The translations under genes and the position numbers were made by a program. Below are positions 13,202 through 23,916 of a stretch of 64,000 bases of DNA, one piece after another; position 1 is the first letter of the stretch, and the number at the start of each line of letters is the position of its first letter. The notes below the pieces were generated by a model. The model saw only the letters and a list, made by a program, of their open reading frames with translations, had not been told where the DNA came from and did not search any database. The DNA is taken from positions 7,748,587-7,812,586 of the forward strand of contig NC_071333.1 in NCBI RefSeq assembly GCF_010183535.1, given 5' to 3'. The stretch is from Caenorhabditis remanei. Taxonomy: Eukaryota; Nematoda; Chromadorea; Rhabditida; Rhabditidae.

Positions 13202-13940
13202 TTCTGAAATATGTTTTTCTACTAAACTATCCTTTTTTCTCTGGGATAACAAATAAATTCATCGCGAAAAATAAATAAAATTCCATGCGGCCGAACTTGC
13301 GCCACTGAGAAGAAAAATTCGTCCACGGCCACCACGGCCACCTCGGCCATAACTGTTGAATAGAAACGAGGAAGAGGCCAAACAAACATTCTGTTGTAGA
13401 AAGAAGATGAGGAAGGTTGATGTAAAAGAGACATAGAGAAAACGAGAAAGAGAGAATGAGTGGAGTCACTCAGTGAGTATGTTGTTTGTGAACCAGAAAA
13501 CCATAATTATACACAGAAATAAAAAATGTGCCTACATTTACTGCAGGTGCAATGAATTAGAAATTGGGATTTCTGACGTTTCTTCATAAAAAAGAGATCA
13601 AAATTGAAAAATAAGGGTTCTTTATGTGCGCGTCTATAAGAATTGAAAGCTAAAACTGTAAAAAGTTTTAAAAAAGAGTTTAAATCCCAAAACATATATG
13701 TGTACAATACTATATACATGTATGTGAGTACAGTGGTCAACCTACGGTAGTTCGTCTAATAAATTCTCGCTGTAGTTTATAGGAGTCAAGAAGTTTGATA
13801 CTCATTTACAGGTCATTGCTATTGAATAATTAAACATTGGATGCGTGAAAATTGTTGTTGAAAGAGAGACCAGGGAAGGATGGGACATGGAAGGTATATT
13901 AACTTTTCTCAATCAACCAAAACAATAATTTTTTTCCAAT
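13202..13940. promoter_or_regulatory. Divergent intergenic region (huntingtin-like / small membrane gene)
   Basis: This gap of about 740 bp must hold the promoter of the huntingtin-like gene on the minus strand and that of the small membrane gene on the plus strand. I see a G/C-rich nonamer repeat at 13323-13349 and otherwise AT-rich sequence. No TATA box is placed with confidence. Confidence 0.4.
13323..13349. repeat. Short GC-rich nonamer repeat
   Basis: Three near-perfect tandem copies of a 9-bp unit (GGCCGTGGT on the minus strand; CCACGGCCA on the plus strand). In one minus-strand frame it would encode an RGG-like run (GRGGRGGRGR) that ends at a stop soon after. There is no supporting exon structure, so it is listed only as a repeat. 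Confidence 0.6.
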
Positions 13941-14561
13941 ATGTTGATGGAATGTCCTGACCGTCTCTTCCAATACGGTAATAGTATTCCAATGCACTTG
14001 TACAAGTTCTACCCCAGTGAGGTCTATCACGCTGAAAGACACTGGTACAGAATCAAATACGAGTTCACGTGGATTATGACAAAGATTTCTGACGCAAAAG
14101 ATTTTCAAACAAATCTTCAGTCAATTTTGAGTTATCAAAAATTGAGGGAACCTATTGACGCGACATTGATGAATTACTTTTTTGGCGTACTTTTTGGCGT
14201 ACATCTGATCATTTCCGGTTTTCTTACTGGATGCTGCATGGGTTGTTCAGCTGTGTGTGTGTGAGTTTGACACATTTCTCGTTTTCGGATGAAAATTATC
14301 TGTTTTCAGTGTAAAAGAAAGTTGGACTATGTTCTGAAAAAACAAACAACTACGTGAAGGAGCCGGAACCACAACAACTTGGAAAAATCATTCATTCAGA
14401 GCCAATTGTTAAATTCAAGAATCGGGTGAAAACTCGGAGAGTTGATATGAGAGCCATGAAAATTAAAAAATAGAAATGAAGACACTGACGACACCTACCA
14501 GGTAGACCTGTCGTTCAATGACAGTCACGTGTTCAGTGATGACGTTGCTTATGAGATTTGA
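13941..14561 (+). pseudogene. Small membrane protein, probably frame-broken paralogue of the next gene
   Basis: Exon 1 (13941 to about 14262) encodes about 107 residues with a C-terminal membrane segment (NYFFGVLFGVHLIISGFL) and a Cys-rich end (CCMGCSAVC). A short intron follows to TTTTCAG at about 14309. In every phase I tried, exon 2 stops within 9-16 codons (14337 or slightly beyond). Beyond it lie coding-like stretches in other frames: one with YVKEPEPQQLGKIIHSEP ending at 14473, and one with NEDTDDTYQVDLSFNDSH ending at 14561. Both frame changes coincide with runs of six A. The motif VYHAE in exon 1 and the acidic Asp-Thr tail resemble IYHAE and SDTEDHVYEHVNY of the neighbour at 14921. 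It could be a decaying tandem duplicate, a short real gene stopping at 14337, or intact if the A-runs are miscalled. Confidence 0.45.
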
Positions 14562-14920
14562 TTTAGTTATATCAACCATTTCTACCCTTTGGTCAAGTTA
14601 CGGTGCCACTTTTCGTCTTCTGCGATCTGTGATTTTTGATTATTTGTTGATCGCTCACTGGAGCTCCTCCTACCAAAATTTATGTTTTCTCAGATTTTCA
14701 CATTTCTATGCTATTTCCTGTTTCAGCAGTGAGAATGTGTGACTCATATCAGTGAATTCTCTCCCGTTCAATAGCTATTCGCATAATTGTATGGGATATT
14801 TATGGGCGGCGAAAAATCTATAAAACTTCTCTTCCCTTCTTCTGGCAGTATCATTCGATTTGGAGTTTCCAAATATTCTCTCGATTTTCAACTTGATAGA
14901 GTCAATCAGCCTGTTCCAGA
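14562..14920 (+). promoter_or_regulatory. Promoter region of the two-pass membrane gene
   Basis: This spacer contains GGGCGG at 14804-14809 and a TATA box (TATAAAA) at 14819-14825, about 96 bp upstream of the ATG at 14921. The ATG lacks a nearby splice acceptor, so this message probably starts just downstream of the TATA box and is not trans-spliced close to the start. Confidence 0.55.
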
Positions 14921-15538
14921 ATGGAGAAAGGACCGAAAATCCTTCTTGGGATAGCGATCTTCTCTTTTATTCTCGGCTCTAGCTGTTTTGGAGTCGGCTT
15001 CTACTCATCCCTACCTGAAGTGGAATTCGATCTGATTTACCACGCTGAAGACTACCTGATGGTTCATTCTTCTATTATTGAGAACCGCACCAGTATCCAA
15101 GAATTTCTCATGCCCGTCCGTAATTTCACCCGTGAACAAGTTTTCAAACTTCGAAACATCACCGGAAGCTCTATTTTTCTACTCGTTTTGACGCTCTCCC
15201 TCTTTCTGACTACTGTCATCTGTGTCACTATCATCAAGTTGTGTTGTGTAAGTAAGATAAGCTAAACATTTTGATATCATACTGTTGTTTTTCAGAGAGG
15301 AAGCAACTCCCGAATGACTGGCGATGCTCATCACAACATCAATCCTGTTGAAATCTACGAAGGGTACGAACGAATCAACCGCCGCAATTCCGAAAATGAA
15401 ATTCTTGAGAACGAAGCTGTCGCCAACCAAATTGATGAAGCTGTACTTCTATCATACCAGCAATCTTCCAGATACGGAAGAGAAAAGCGTAGAGGATCGG
15501 ATACTGAAGATCATGTTTACGAGCACGTTAACTATTGA
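14921..15538 (+). CDS. Small two-pass membrane protein, unrecognised family
   Basis: Two exons, 14921-15247 and 15296-15538, are joined in phase 0 by a 48-bp intron (GTAAGT...TTTTTCAG). The protein has about 189 residues. Residues about 7-28 (ILLGIAIFSFILGSSCFGVG) and about 84-109 (SSIFLLVLTLSLFLTTVICV) are hydrophobic membrane segments. They flank a loop with N-glycosylation sequons (NRT, NFT, NIT), which suggests cytosolic ends and an extracellular or luminal loop. The C-terminal tail is polar with several tyrosines (YEGYERI, EDHVYEHVNY), possible sorting or phosphorylation sites. It resembles the broken gene just upstream (shared YHAE motif and Asp/Glu-Thr tail). The family and role are unknown to me. 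The promoter has a clear TATA box. Confidence 0.75.
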
Positions 15539-15744
15539 TTTAATATTTTATGAATGAACTTTGAACATTTGCAGTACAAATATTTTGAATTCCCAGGAAC
15601 TGAGAGATAGAACATGTGTGCGAAAAATCATGCGAGCGAGCTGTTATGACATTTTCAGAATAGTTTGATTAATGGACTATTTCAAAACAATTAATCGTTT
15701 GCTATTGCTGGAAATATTTCAGATAAATATTTCAAAAGGTTTAA
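15539..15744. other. 3' flank of the two-pass membrane gene
   Basis: AT-rich 3' flank. No canonical AATAAA was found close to the stop codon, and no other feature is seen. Confidence 0.4.
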
Positions 15745-16038
15745 TCAATTGTCTTCTAGTAGATGAAGACAGGTTTCTCCCAATCCGTTCACCTTGATTT
15801 CTGATTTTGTATAGGATAAGAGGTTCGGAACATCAAGAAACTGATTTGATTGAACATCTGTGTGGTTTTTAAGGAAGACTCCGCCTACAAATATTGTTTT
15901 GTTTTCTGAACCACCATATTTTTCACCACAGAGGGGTGAACCAATCATATCGGTTTTGATGCGGAATACATCTGACCGCCTGTTTTTTTGTGTTCTCTTA
16001 GTGCTCTCTAACGGTCCGTCCAAATTTTGGATCGTCCG
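15745..16038 (-). CDS. Orphan coding-like open frame, exon or relic
   Basis: An uninterrupted minus-strand frame of 97 codons ends in TGA at 15745. Its composition is protein-like: SDVFRIKTDMIGSPLCGEKY, then a Gly/Phe-rich turn FVGGVFLKNHTDVQS, then LGETCLHLLEDN at the end. There is no ATG near its upstream end and a TGA lies immediately before the frame. A possible acceptor (AACAG) precedes GCGGTCAGATG at about 15980. The family is not recognised. It could be the last exon of an unmapped gene, a gene relic, or chance. Confidence 0.3.
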   Translation of the reverse strand, partial: RTIQNLDGPLESTKRTQKNRRSDVFRIKTDMIGSPLCGEKYGGSENKTIFVGGVFLKNHTDVQSNQFLDVPNLLSYTKSEIKVNGLGETCLHLLEDN

Positions 16039-17311
16039 TCAACACATTAAAAAAATCACATATCACGTCAACACAAAAGTGGTTTACCGTAAGCGCCAAC
16101 AAATCACTAAAAAATCTCATTTAAAGAACGGCGACTACTCCTCATAACAAAAATAAGGAATAAGTTTTTTTAGAGCAGCAAAAAATTATAAAAACCAAAA
16201 ATTTTGATGATGAGTGCGCAAAAAAGTGACGAAGACTGTAGATGGTATCTTGTTTGAAAGTTTTGAGTACAAGGCAGGTTTTCAAAAACAAGCTAAAAAT
16301 ACTATTATAGTAGAAGAACATGTGAAAGTATGTCGACGCTACCACACGCTACCATCCTCTTTTCAAGAATCATGACTTCATAGTGGTCTAGTTTTCACCA
16401 AGAAAAAACTCTGTAAAACGTACAATATCCTGTTTTTTTTTAATCTGCAGCTCTGCAAATCTTTTTCTGTAAGATCACGTGATCAGAAGAGTTAAACAAC
16501 GTCATTCAATTGGAATGTTTCAGAAGACTTTCTAGCGCCTGATTTTTTTTTCTGTTCTATCTTGCATCTTTCAGAAAACATCTTCCAGAAACGACCGGAA
16601 ACTGATATCTAAGTGGTGTGGGCGGAGCTTCAATCGAGTATAAATTTTCGAGACGGTTCTGTTAGTTTCCGTCATTCTTTATAAATTTTATTGTCTTGCT
16701 CGGCAAGATTTTCTCATGTGACTTCATAAACAATTTTTTCTTTTTTTCTAGCAAAGACAACCATGATGATTTTCTCTTGCTCTCAGGTTTATGAGCATGG
16801 TACGAAGTAACAGATGTTCATGTTGCATCAATTTGTTGGTCATCGTACAGCAAACACAAATTTTTCTTTTCGTAGTTGACAACTTTACGAAACATATTTT
16901 TTATCTAATTTTATTAGTTTTTTGTAGCCTTGTAGACGTTTTGGACTAAAGTCGACATGGGCAAATTCTCAAAAAGTGAACAACATGCTTAGCTGTAGAG
17001 CTCTCTATCTTCCCAAAGTTCTGTAAAATCAACGCTTTATTGAGACGTTACTAGGTAGATATATAATCTCCGGCTTGCTAGTTAATTTTTCCACATTCTT
17101 TTTCGAAAGCAAAATGTTTTCTATCTTCTCCAACAATGCTTCTAAAAACGTCTCTTCTCCTGTCTTTCAGTTCTTGGAGATTGCACTTTGAATTCATTTT
17201 CTAAATTGTTGTTTTCTTTCATCCACACCGCTGTCGCACCTGTACATATTCCGGAAACACTTTCATTTCTTAAAGCATTCTTTTCATTTTGCAAATTTTC
17301 TTCTTTTCCAG
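16039..17311 (+). promoter_or_regulatory. Upstream region of the single-pass membrane gene, several promoter elements
   Basis: The region contains a heat-shock-element-like array at 16582-16601, GGGCGGAG at 16620-16627 and a TATA box at 16639-16644. About 110 bp further on, an acceptor (TTTTTTTCTAG) is followed by a short ATG frame (MMIFSCSQ, from about 16763) with a donor-like GTTTAT, perhaps a leader exon. A second TATA-like site (ATATATAA) lies near 17059. No complete gene is supported. Confidence 0.4.
16582..16601 (+). promoter_or_regulatory. Heat-shock-element-like pentamer array
   Basis: Consecutive pentamers CTTCC, AGAAA, CGACC and GGAAA fit the alternating nTTCn/nGAAn HSF-1 pattern in three of four units, with a perfect TTCnnGAA core. 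The array lies 37 bp upstream of a TATA box at 16639. Confidence 0.4.
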
Positions 17312-18293
17312 AATGATTCTCAAACAATCAGTCTTGATCTTGTTTTTCCTCACTGCCATCTCAGCATGGGGGGTGACCACTCCAAAACCGGAAATCAAGT
17401 ATCACCGATGCTCTTCCTGTGCTACTGGCGGCTTTGTAAGTTTGTAATTCTAATAATTGGGCAATTGAAAGTTTTCCTAAAGGTCCTCAAGAAATGGCTG
17501 ATGCAACATTCCGAATCTGGTCAATCGATGGGATGGATTGACTGGAGAGGAACTGACTGTGCCGATGGACTTGTTTTCATTGTGGCTTGCATCAACTCTT
17601 GTGTCACCATCACAGTCGAGAAGAAAATCGCCGAGGAGCTGTACGTGTATCAAGGTAACAGATACAAACCTTCAGTGTGATTAGTTATAACAACATATTT
17701 CCAGGGACCATGGAAGAATGTTCTGATGATCTGATTCATTCGAGTCCGGATCTCCCAAATCACGGAGAGAATTTCAAGGCTTTCTACGAAGATGCAGTTT
17801 TTGTTGCAACACGCATGGGTCACAAAATAACGTACAACTTCACTCGCAAGAGTTTCATCGATCTTCACGATGAGGGTGTCGAGCAAAGACATAAAGTGGA
17901 TGATCAAGTGTATATCACCAGTTCTGGAGTAATGAAGGTCACTGATTTCACTACCATGGACTATGTCACTGCAGTCGCCGTCGTTATCTCATTCTTTATT
18001 ATCATTGGCGCGTGCAAAGTCATCTGCTGCAAGTCTTCTTCTGTCCCGGTAAGCGTCATAAAAACATTAATGAAGAACTGTACTTTTTTTTTTAGAAAAC
18101 TGAACCAATCTTCCTCAACGGAGAAAACGCAGAACTTGTTCCTTTGGAGCCCAACAACAATGAGCTGCCGGATGAACTTGACGATGATGACGACGTGAAA
18201 GAAAACGTTGAGAAGAAGTCAGAGACCAAGAAAGACGTTGAGAACGATAACGACGAGAAAGAGAACAAGAAGACCGGAGACAGTCCAGTGTAG
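17312..18293 (+). CDS. Type I single-pass membrane protein with acidic-basic tail
   Basis: Four exons: 17312 to about 17415, about 17463-17655, about 17705-18048, and about 18096-18293. The ATG follows CTTTTCCAGA, so the start is well placed and SL trans-splicing is likely. The protein has about 280 residues. It has a signal peptide (KQSVLILFFLTAISA), a Cys-containing ectodomain (CSSC near residue 35, WRGTDCADG, CINSC), one sequon (NFT), and a transmembrane helix (VTAVAVVISFFIIIGACKVI) followed by a Cys pair that may be palmitoylated. The cytosolic tail is dominated by Asp/Glu and Lys (DDDDDVKENVEKK). I do not recognise the family; it appears nematode-restricted. Its 3' end converges with the UGT gene, with AATAAA at 18438. 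Confidence 0.78.
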
Positions 18294-18437
18294 TGTTCCA
18301 TTGATTTTATTTCTAATTGTCTGCCACATTCACTCAGCCGACTTCACTTAAGTTCACATTCTTTATTATCAATCAAAAACTTATTATTCCTCAGTTAACC
18401 AATCAAAATACCATATTACCATTCAAAAACTTGGAGA

Positions 18438-18443
18438 AATAAA
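18438..18443 (+). terminator. Poly(A) signal of the type I membrane gene
   Basis: AATAAA lies 145 bp after the stop codon at 18293 and only about 24 bp before the convergent UGT stop codon. Confidence 0.6.
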
Positions 18444-18466
18444 GCCATCATCTAGAAACTTTCGGA

Positions 18467-20441
18467 TTATTCAAACTTGACTTTCTTTGGACCACAACAT
18501 TTTCTGATTACAAAACGGAAAGCAGTGAAGACGACATAGACCACAACGGTGACCACTGCTGCAGTGATCGCCATGATGTCAAGAAGGTAGTACTCGATGA
18601 AGGTCATGTGTCTTCCGTATGGGTCCATCAACGGCAGCTTCTTGAACCTGTGATAACTACATAGTACACAAGTTAAAGAGTAATTCTTTAAACTCACTTT
18701 GCTGCGAACTCGACATGACGAACAAGTACCTCCTTTGCGTTAGTCGGTCTGTTTTGAAGTCTCTCAGCTAGGTGTTGAGCATTTTTCTTGTAGCTAAAGC
18801 GATTAATAGTTTGTGTTACGATTTCTCGTGTGGTGTAACAAACCTTGGGTCATAAATAAGTTTTCTTAATGCTTTTTCGAGTTTTTTGGCGTTTGCGAGG
18901 TCGGTTTTGTGAAGCACTTCTACTCCGCCATGTCGTTTGAGCATTTCAGCGTTTCTGGTTTGATCAGCAAAGATTGGAATCTGAAATAGACAGTAATTGA
19001 TAATATAAATTATGTTTAGTGACAATCGGATTTTGTTTCAAACTCACCACAAGTGCTGGTTTCCCCATCATCGCTAATTCGGTGACACTTGCTAGTCCTC
19101 CATGAGTGATAAACGCATCGACACGAGAGTCAGCGAGCAGCTCGTTTTGAGGAATCCATTCAACACGATTGATATTCAAAACTCCACATGTGTGCTTCTT
19201 GTCAGCCAAGTCCTCGTATTTCCAAATGAAAGTGACTTCTGGCATCAGCTCGAACAACTGGACAAGAGTTTTTCTGAAGAAATATTCATTCAGCATTGTA
19301 TATTCAATAATGAACTCACTTGTATTCATCCGGCATATCCTTTGATTTGATCACCGACCCGAAGGAAATGATAACATTTTTCTGTCTCATAGAAACCATC
19401 GTATCGAAGTAGTGCTCAAGTTTCAAAGCTTCTTTGTTGGTGTTCACTGTAAGTCCTCCAATAGAAACAATTTTGTCGAGAGATGGAGCAGGAAATTCCA
19501 GGATTTGAATGTTGTTAGTCAGAAGGAATGCTGATTCTGGTAGGATTTCCTGCAAAAATCAAAGTGAACACTGGACTACTGTGTCAGGTCACTAACTCTC
19601 CAGGTTCTTTTGATTCCAAGAATAGCCTTTGCATTTTCCGCCTCAAAGTCTCCAATCGCAGAAAACATATCTCTTCCATACAAATATTGCAGGAAGTTCA
19701 TCATCCTCTCGTACATCGTCATTCTATCGCCATAGACACTTTGAGTACTTGGAACATAACTTGGTGCAATGAGTTGACCAATCGCATCACTGACATGATC
19801 CATTCGTGCACAGGAAAGAACAGAAACATGGGCAGGAATCTGAAGATACTCGATGATTCCGTAACCACAACTATCGAAAGGTTCTGTGATTGCAATATCG
19901 AACTGTTCATCTCTCAATTGATCTAATATTTCCTTCGATTTCATGACCTCTGTAATGTTTATTTTGGTAGTGAAAGAGAATATGAATGGAACTCACTATT
20001 GCACTGTTTTCCGAAGAGATTTATCAAATGTCCCGACTTCCACCACATCTTGATTGGATTCGAGGTTTCTGATGTCCAGAGACTAGAGAGAAATTCGTCA
20101 GTTTTTCCAACCATTTCGGCCACTTCTTCATCAGCATCAATGAAGATCTGTCTGGTGGTTGACTTAAGAGCAGTTTTGTTTCTCTGGGATTCATCAATCA
20201 CTGGCATAAGTACTGTCTGAAATCGTTTCTTTGTGAAGTCCCAGAATATTTATTTTAAAGTTTTAACTTTTTGAAATCAACGAACCACATCGTGTCCTGC
20301 GTCGGTCAAAGTGTCAGCAACGGCAGCTACAAACTTAATGTGACTGTGTCCGAATAAGTTGTTGTAAACCAAGATTTTGTAGGAATTCACTCCATTGAGA
20401 GACAATAGTAATAGGAGAGCAGAGAGCACCAGCATCCGCAT
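18467..20441 (-). CDS. ugt-23: UDP-glycosyltransferase (UGT family)
   Basis: This is a membrane UGT that transfers a sugar from a UDP-sugar to small lipophilic acceptors at the ER lumen, part of phase II detoxification. It has about seven exons and about 530 residues. The N-terminal signal peptide is MRMLVLSALLLLLSLNGVNS, followed by YKILVYNNLFGHSHIKF with the usual N-domain histidine (GHSH). The C-terminal UDP-binding signature is present: ISFGSV, then WIPQNELLADSRVDAFITHG, GLASVTELAMMGKPALV, and PIFADQTRNAEML (DQ contact). A C-terminal membrane helix (DIMAITAAVVTVVVYVVF) and a basic tail (RKCCGPKKVKFE) complete the standard layout. The first intron uses a GTTCGT donor. An AATAAA on the minus strand at 18367-18362 lies inside the neighbour's 3' UTR. 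The symbol rests on my recollection of the C. elegans neighbourhood (C17G1.3); the family call is firm. Confidence 0.85.
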
Positions 20442-21662
20442 GTTGATCAATGTGAATGGCAATACACGCGGTTTTTGGAGCAACGAACTGATAAGATACT
20501 AATGCGATGGACGGCGTATGTAGAGTGGAGTGGTAATGAGTGGGCGGGCATTGTGGTTGGAGCAGAAAGCATAACAAAAAATTTTGAATGTTTCTTATCC
20601 AGTTACCACGTAGATACTTTACCATCGATGCAAAGTGAGGGATCTGAAATAAGTAAAAACAGTACTACTACAAACAATTCACAGAGTCGTTTTGAATGTT
20701 TTTTGTTTTGTACGTGCAGAACACACACCATCTACCGTAATCCTCATAGAAGAATACCTCGAATCAGTATCAATTCTCATCCCACATCACAAAAAAAAGA
20801 AGATATTCGAACAAACGCATCGCCCGTCAATTTTCTAAACTCTCTCGTTTTCTCGCTATCTTTTTCCGACGCAACTTTTTTGTCAACCCATCCTTTCAAC
20901 GATAAAGAGAGGCGGGGGACGGCCAAAGGTGTAAACGTGTTCATTTTTTCATGTGACTACCGGCCCAAACGCAGCAGAAATATCAGAAAATCTTTTCATC
21001 TACGCCTTCCTTACTTATCAACCTATTGCCGAAATTGAAGTTGTCAGGGAGTGATACATCATTCCTTTAATGGGGGCTGGGCTTAGTTTTTTATTTCTTC
21101 TCATTCTCTCTCTTTTAGGTACGGTGTATCACAAAAAGTTCTCTTCTCAAGATAAAAAACTTCTTAAGAACGGGAAACCTGTTTACAAATATTCATTTGA
21201 AAGACCGCCTCTTCACTCGATTTTCTTTCCTATCAGTCAGTTGTTCCGGCTCTATCGAATGAGAGAAACCGCCTCTCTCAAAAGAAGGTCAACGTTATTA
21301 TCAACAGAATTTATTTCCCAATTAACCTTCTGAAAAGTTTAATTGAGATTGTCTTTTTCCTTTTCTGTTCTTTATTTTGCCGCCTTTTTCCGAAGAATGA
21401 TTGCAAAGGAGAACTTTAACAATTTTTCTCTTCCTCAGGACAATACCCCTCAAATCATCGCATACATCTTTGTCCTCTGATAGCTGGTGCTCCCTACAAA
21501 GAAAGATGTCTACAGAGACAGCAAAGGAAGAGGTAGTGAGAAAAACTCCTCACAAGTGAGACGGTAAGATCACCCATATAAGAAAAAGTTGGATGTTTCA
21601 GACAGCCGTGTTCGAGGTTCATAGCTGACCCGCGGTCTTCAGGATGGTATACTACAAACATA
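20442..21662. promoter_or_regulatory. Divergent intergenic region (UGT / orphan gene)
   Basis: This holds the UGT promoter (minus) and the orphan gene promoter (plus). A TATA-like site (CATATAAG) lies near 21576. A plus-strand open frame of 187 codons at 20475-21038 has no domain or splice support and is treated as chance. Pyrimidine-rich stretches occur near 20830-20890 and 21080-21120. Confidence 0.4.
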
Positions 21663-22872
21663 ATGTCATATACCGGATCAAAAGATGATAAAGAAGGTGG
21701 TGAATCAAGCGTTAAAACTAAAGAAGAACTGCACAAAATGGTCACAGAGAACATTCACGATTTTTTGGTAAGCGAATATAACTTGCTGAAATACATTTGA
21801 TGGGATTGACTTCTTCAGAATGTGTACTATCGCTTTCGGCTCTACGTTCAAAAATCAGGAGAGCTCTCCCTTTCAATAAGGGGAGAAGATATCAATGTAT
21901 TTGTTGAGGGACTTTACAAATTTCGTCTAATCCCTCCAAAAAAGGAGCATTTGGAGAACACAGAAATTGTAATGGAAAATGCACCTTACTACAGAGGTTG
22001 GTTTCCCATTATGGTAATTTGTTTTTTAAATGTGGTTTTTTTAAGAGTTTCTACCAGAACTGAAGAGCCTAATCCATGACTATGATCTCAAGAAGAACCT
22101 AGTCCAATCAACGGAGAACTACGAAGATTTTACAAAATTCAATTATGTGGCAGCAAGTACAAATGCGATGATCAAACGTATTCTTCTTGACCATGCTAAA
22201 CAACGTGATCGTGATCATTTTATCAAGGAACAGATCTACAATCTTATTTCTTCTGCCTGCAATTGCAATGCTGATTGCTTATGGCAATCGTATGAGAATC
22301 TTATGCATATCACGGAATTAGTTGATGATTTGAAAGGTAGAGATGAGCAGACAAGAGAAAAAGCGTTCGGGCCCCTGTATGTGATGTCTAAAGACGAAAT
22401 GGAAAAACGACTGAAAAAAAATACTAAACGAACATTTTTGAGTTCGATGCGTCGGGATATTGCTGCTTACGACTATGAGGACAGTGATGAGCCAATTCTT
22501 GTAAACGAAAATACTGACAATGTGCCCATTCCTAGTATTGATGTTGCAAAAGGACGTGGATTGTGGGCATCTCATTCGAGAACCTATCCCGATTGGCCAA
22601 GTTAGAATTCCCTCTGTTTTAGTCGAATAATTCTGGTTTCAGGTGACGCAAAAAAAGAGACTTCTGAGGAGGGACCCTCTAAGAAGTCGAAAACTTTCTC
22701 AACTTCAAACAAAAAGGAGCAAAATGCTAATGAAGTGGTGGTGGAAATTGTTGAAGTCAGTGTTGATAAAAATGCAGTTAAGAAAGCTACCATTACTAGG
22801 GTTGACTCAAAAACTAGTGATAAAACTCAGGATGGGATGCAATCAAAAAACAACAAGAAAGGAAATGGATAA
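21663..22872 (+). CDS. Orphan charged protein, probably nematode-specific
   Basis: Four exons: 21663 to about 21767, about 21819-21993, about 22045-22602, and about 22643-22872. The ATG at 21663 lies 20 nt after an acceptor-like GTCTTCAG; an earlier ATG at 21643 is out of frame. The protein has about 355 residues. The central part is mixed helical and charged, with a Cys cluster (SACNCNADCLW), a basic segment (KRLKKNTKRTFLSSMRRD) and an acidic one (YDYEDSDEP). The C-terminal 75 residues are Lys/Ser-rich and disordered (KKSKTFSTSNKKEQN). There is no signal peptide or membrane segment and I do not recognise a family. A nuclear or cytosolic germline-type factor is possible, but nothing in the sequence proves it. 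Confidence 0.7.
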
Positions 22873-23916
22873 CTTATTGTTTTGAAATTGAATAATGTCT
22901 TCGTTGTGATTTTGGTTTCATCAATGTGTTTCTTCATATTTTTCAATATTCTTTTCAACGCTTTTATTCTACTAACACAATCAAGTACTCCAAAAATTAT
23001 TAACAGTGGAATTGTCTTATTAGTTCTTTTTCGACGCTGTGATTCAAAACTATCATAGATTTCTTAACCTCAATCCCATCAAAATCTTTCCCTTATTCAC
23101 ATCACTTTTTTGAATAGCCAAGCTAGTTCTATTTGACAACCTGGTTCTATAATCCAGCATATTAAAAAAATTTATTCTCATATTCTCAACTACCACAAAT
23201 TTCTGCCACCGGTTTTTTATGAAAATTTTTGCCGCTTGTAGTTTTGCACCCTCAGTTACCCTTAGGTTTCTTTAGTATATGAAGTATTCAAATAATACTA
23301 GAACTGGTTTCACTTTCTATAATTATTCTAATTCTTACATGGTTACTCAGAAATAGTCTAGAATTTCTTCATTAATACTGCTACTTTTTTTCATTAATGC
23401 ATTTTTTTTTCCTTAATATGACACGAAATTTGCTATATAATTGCTTTGGCTACCGTATTCAGTCTCTTTTTTGAATTCGAATACTTACCTTATTCATCAA
23501 TTTTTTCGATTGTTAATCCTCCAATTTGTATGACCTTTTCCTTTCTTCGTCATTATATATGAGCATATATTATATATACTATCCATTGTCTATTACAATT
23601 TTTTTTAAATAAAGTAATTTTGACTTTTATAATTCAAATGAGTAAAAACCATTAATTTATGAGCAAATTCAAATTCCTATCAATGCGAAGACAAGATGAG
23701 ATGACAATTGAATGAAAACAGCAGTTAGAGGGTTGAGATGTTTTATATTATAAGTTGTATGTTGGAGGAGTTCATTGACAATGAATGGCAATTGGTGGAA
23801 AGATGGATGTTGTTTTAAATTGAGATTATCTATTCATTTTGATAAGAAAGTAGTGGGCAACAATTGAAATTTGTATAAAAAGGGGAAAAAATGACACGAT
23901 TTGTTTTACCAGTGTA
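22873..23916. other. Convergent AT-rich intergenic region
   Basis: 3' flanks of the orphan gene (plus) and the PHD-finger gene (minus). The sequence is strongly AT-rich, with an AT palindromic run near 23555-23585. No gene is seen. Confidence 0.5.

Noticed and set aside
13222..13469. Minus-strand frames around the GC-rich nonamer, one RGG-like
   Set aside because: The RGG-like run comes from a 27-bp repeat; its frame stops soon after and no upstream exon or start codon supports an RNA-binding protein.
20475..21038. 187-codon plus-strand open frame upstream of the UGT gene
   Set aside because: It begins on the opposite strand of the UGT first exon, has no domain, no signal or membrane segment, and no splice partner; composition looks random.
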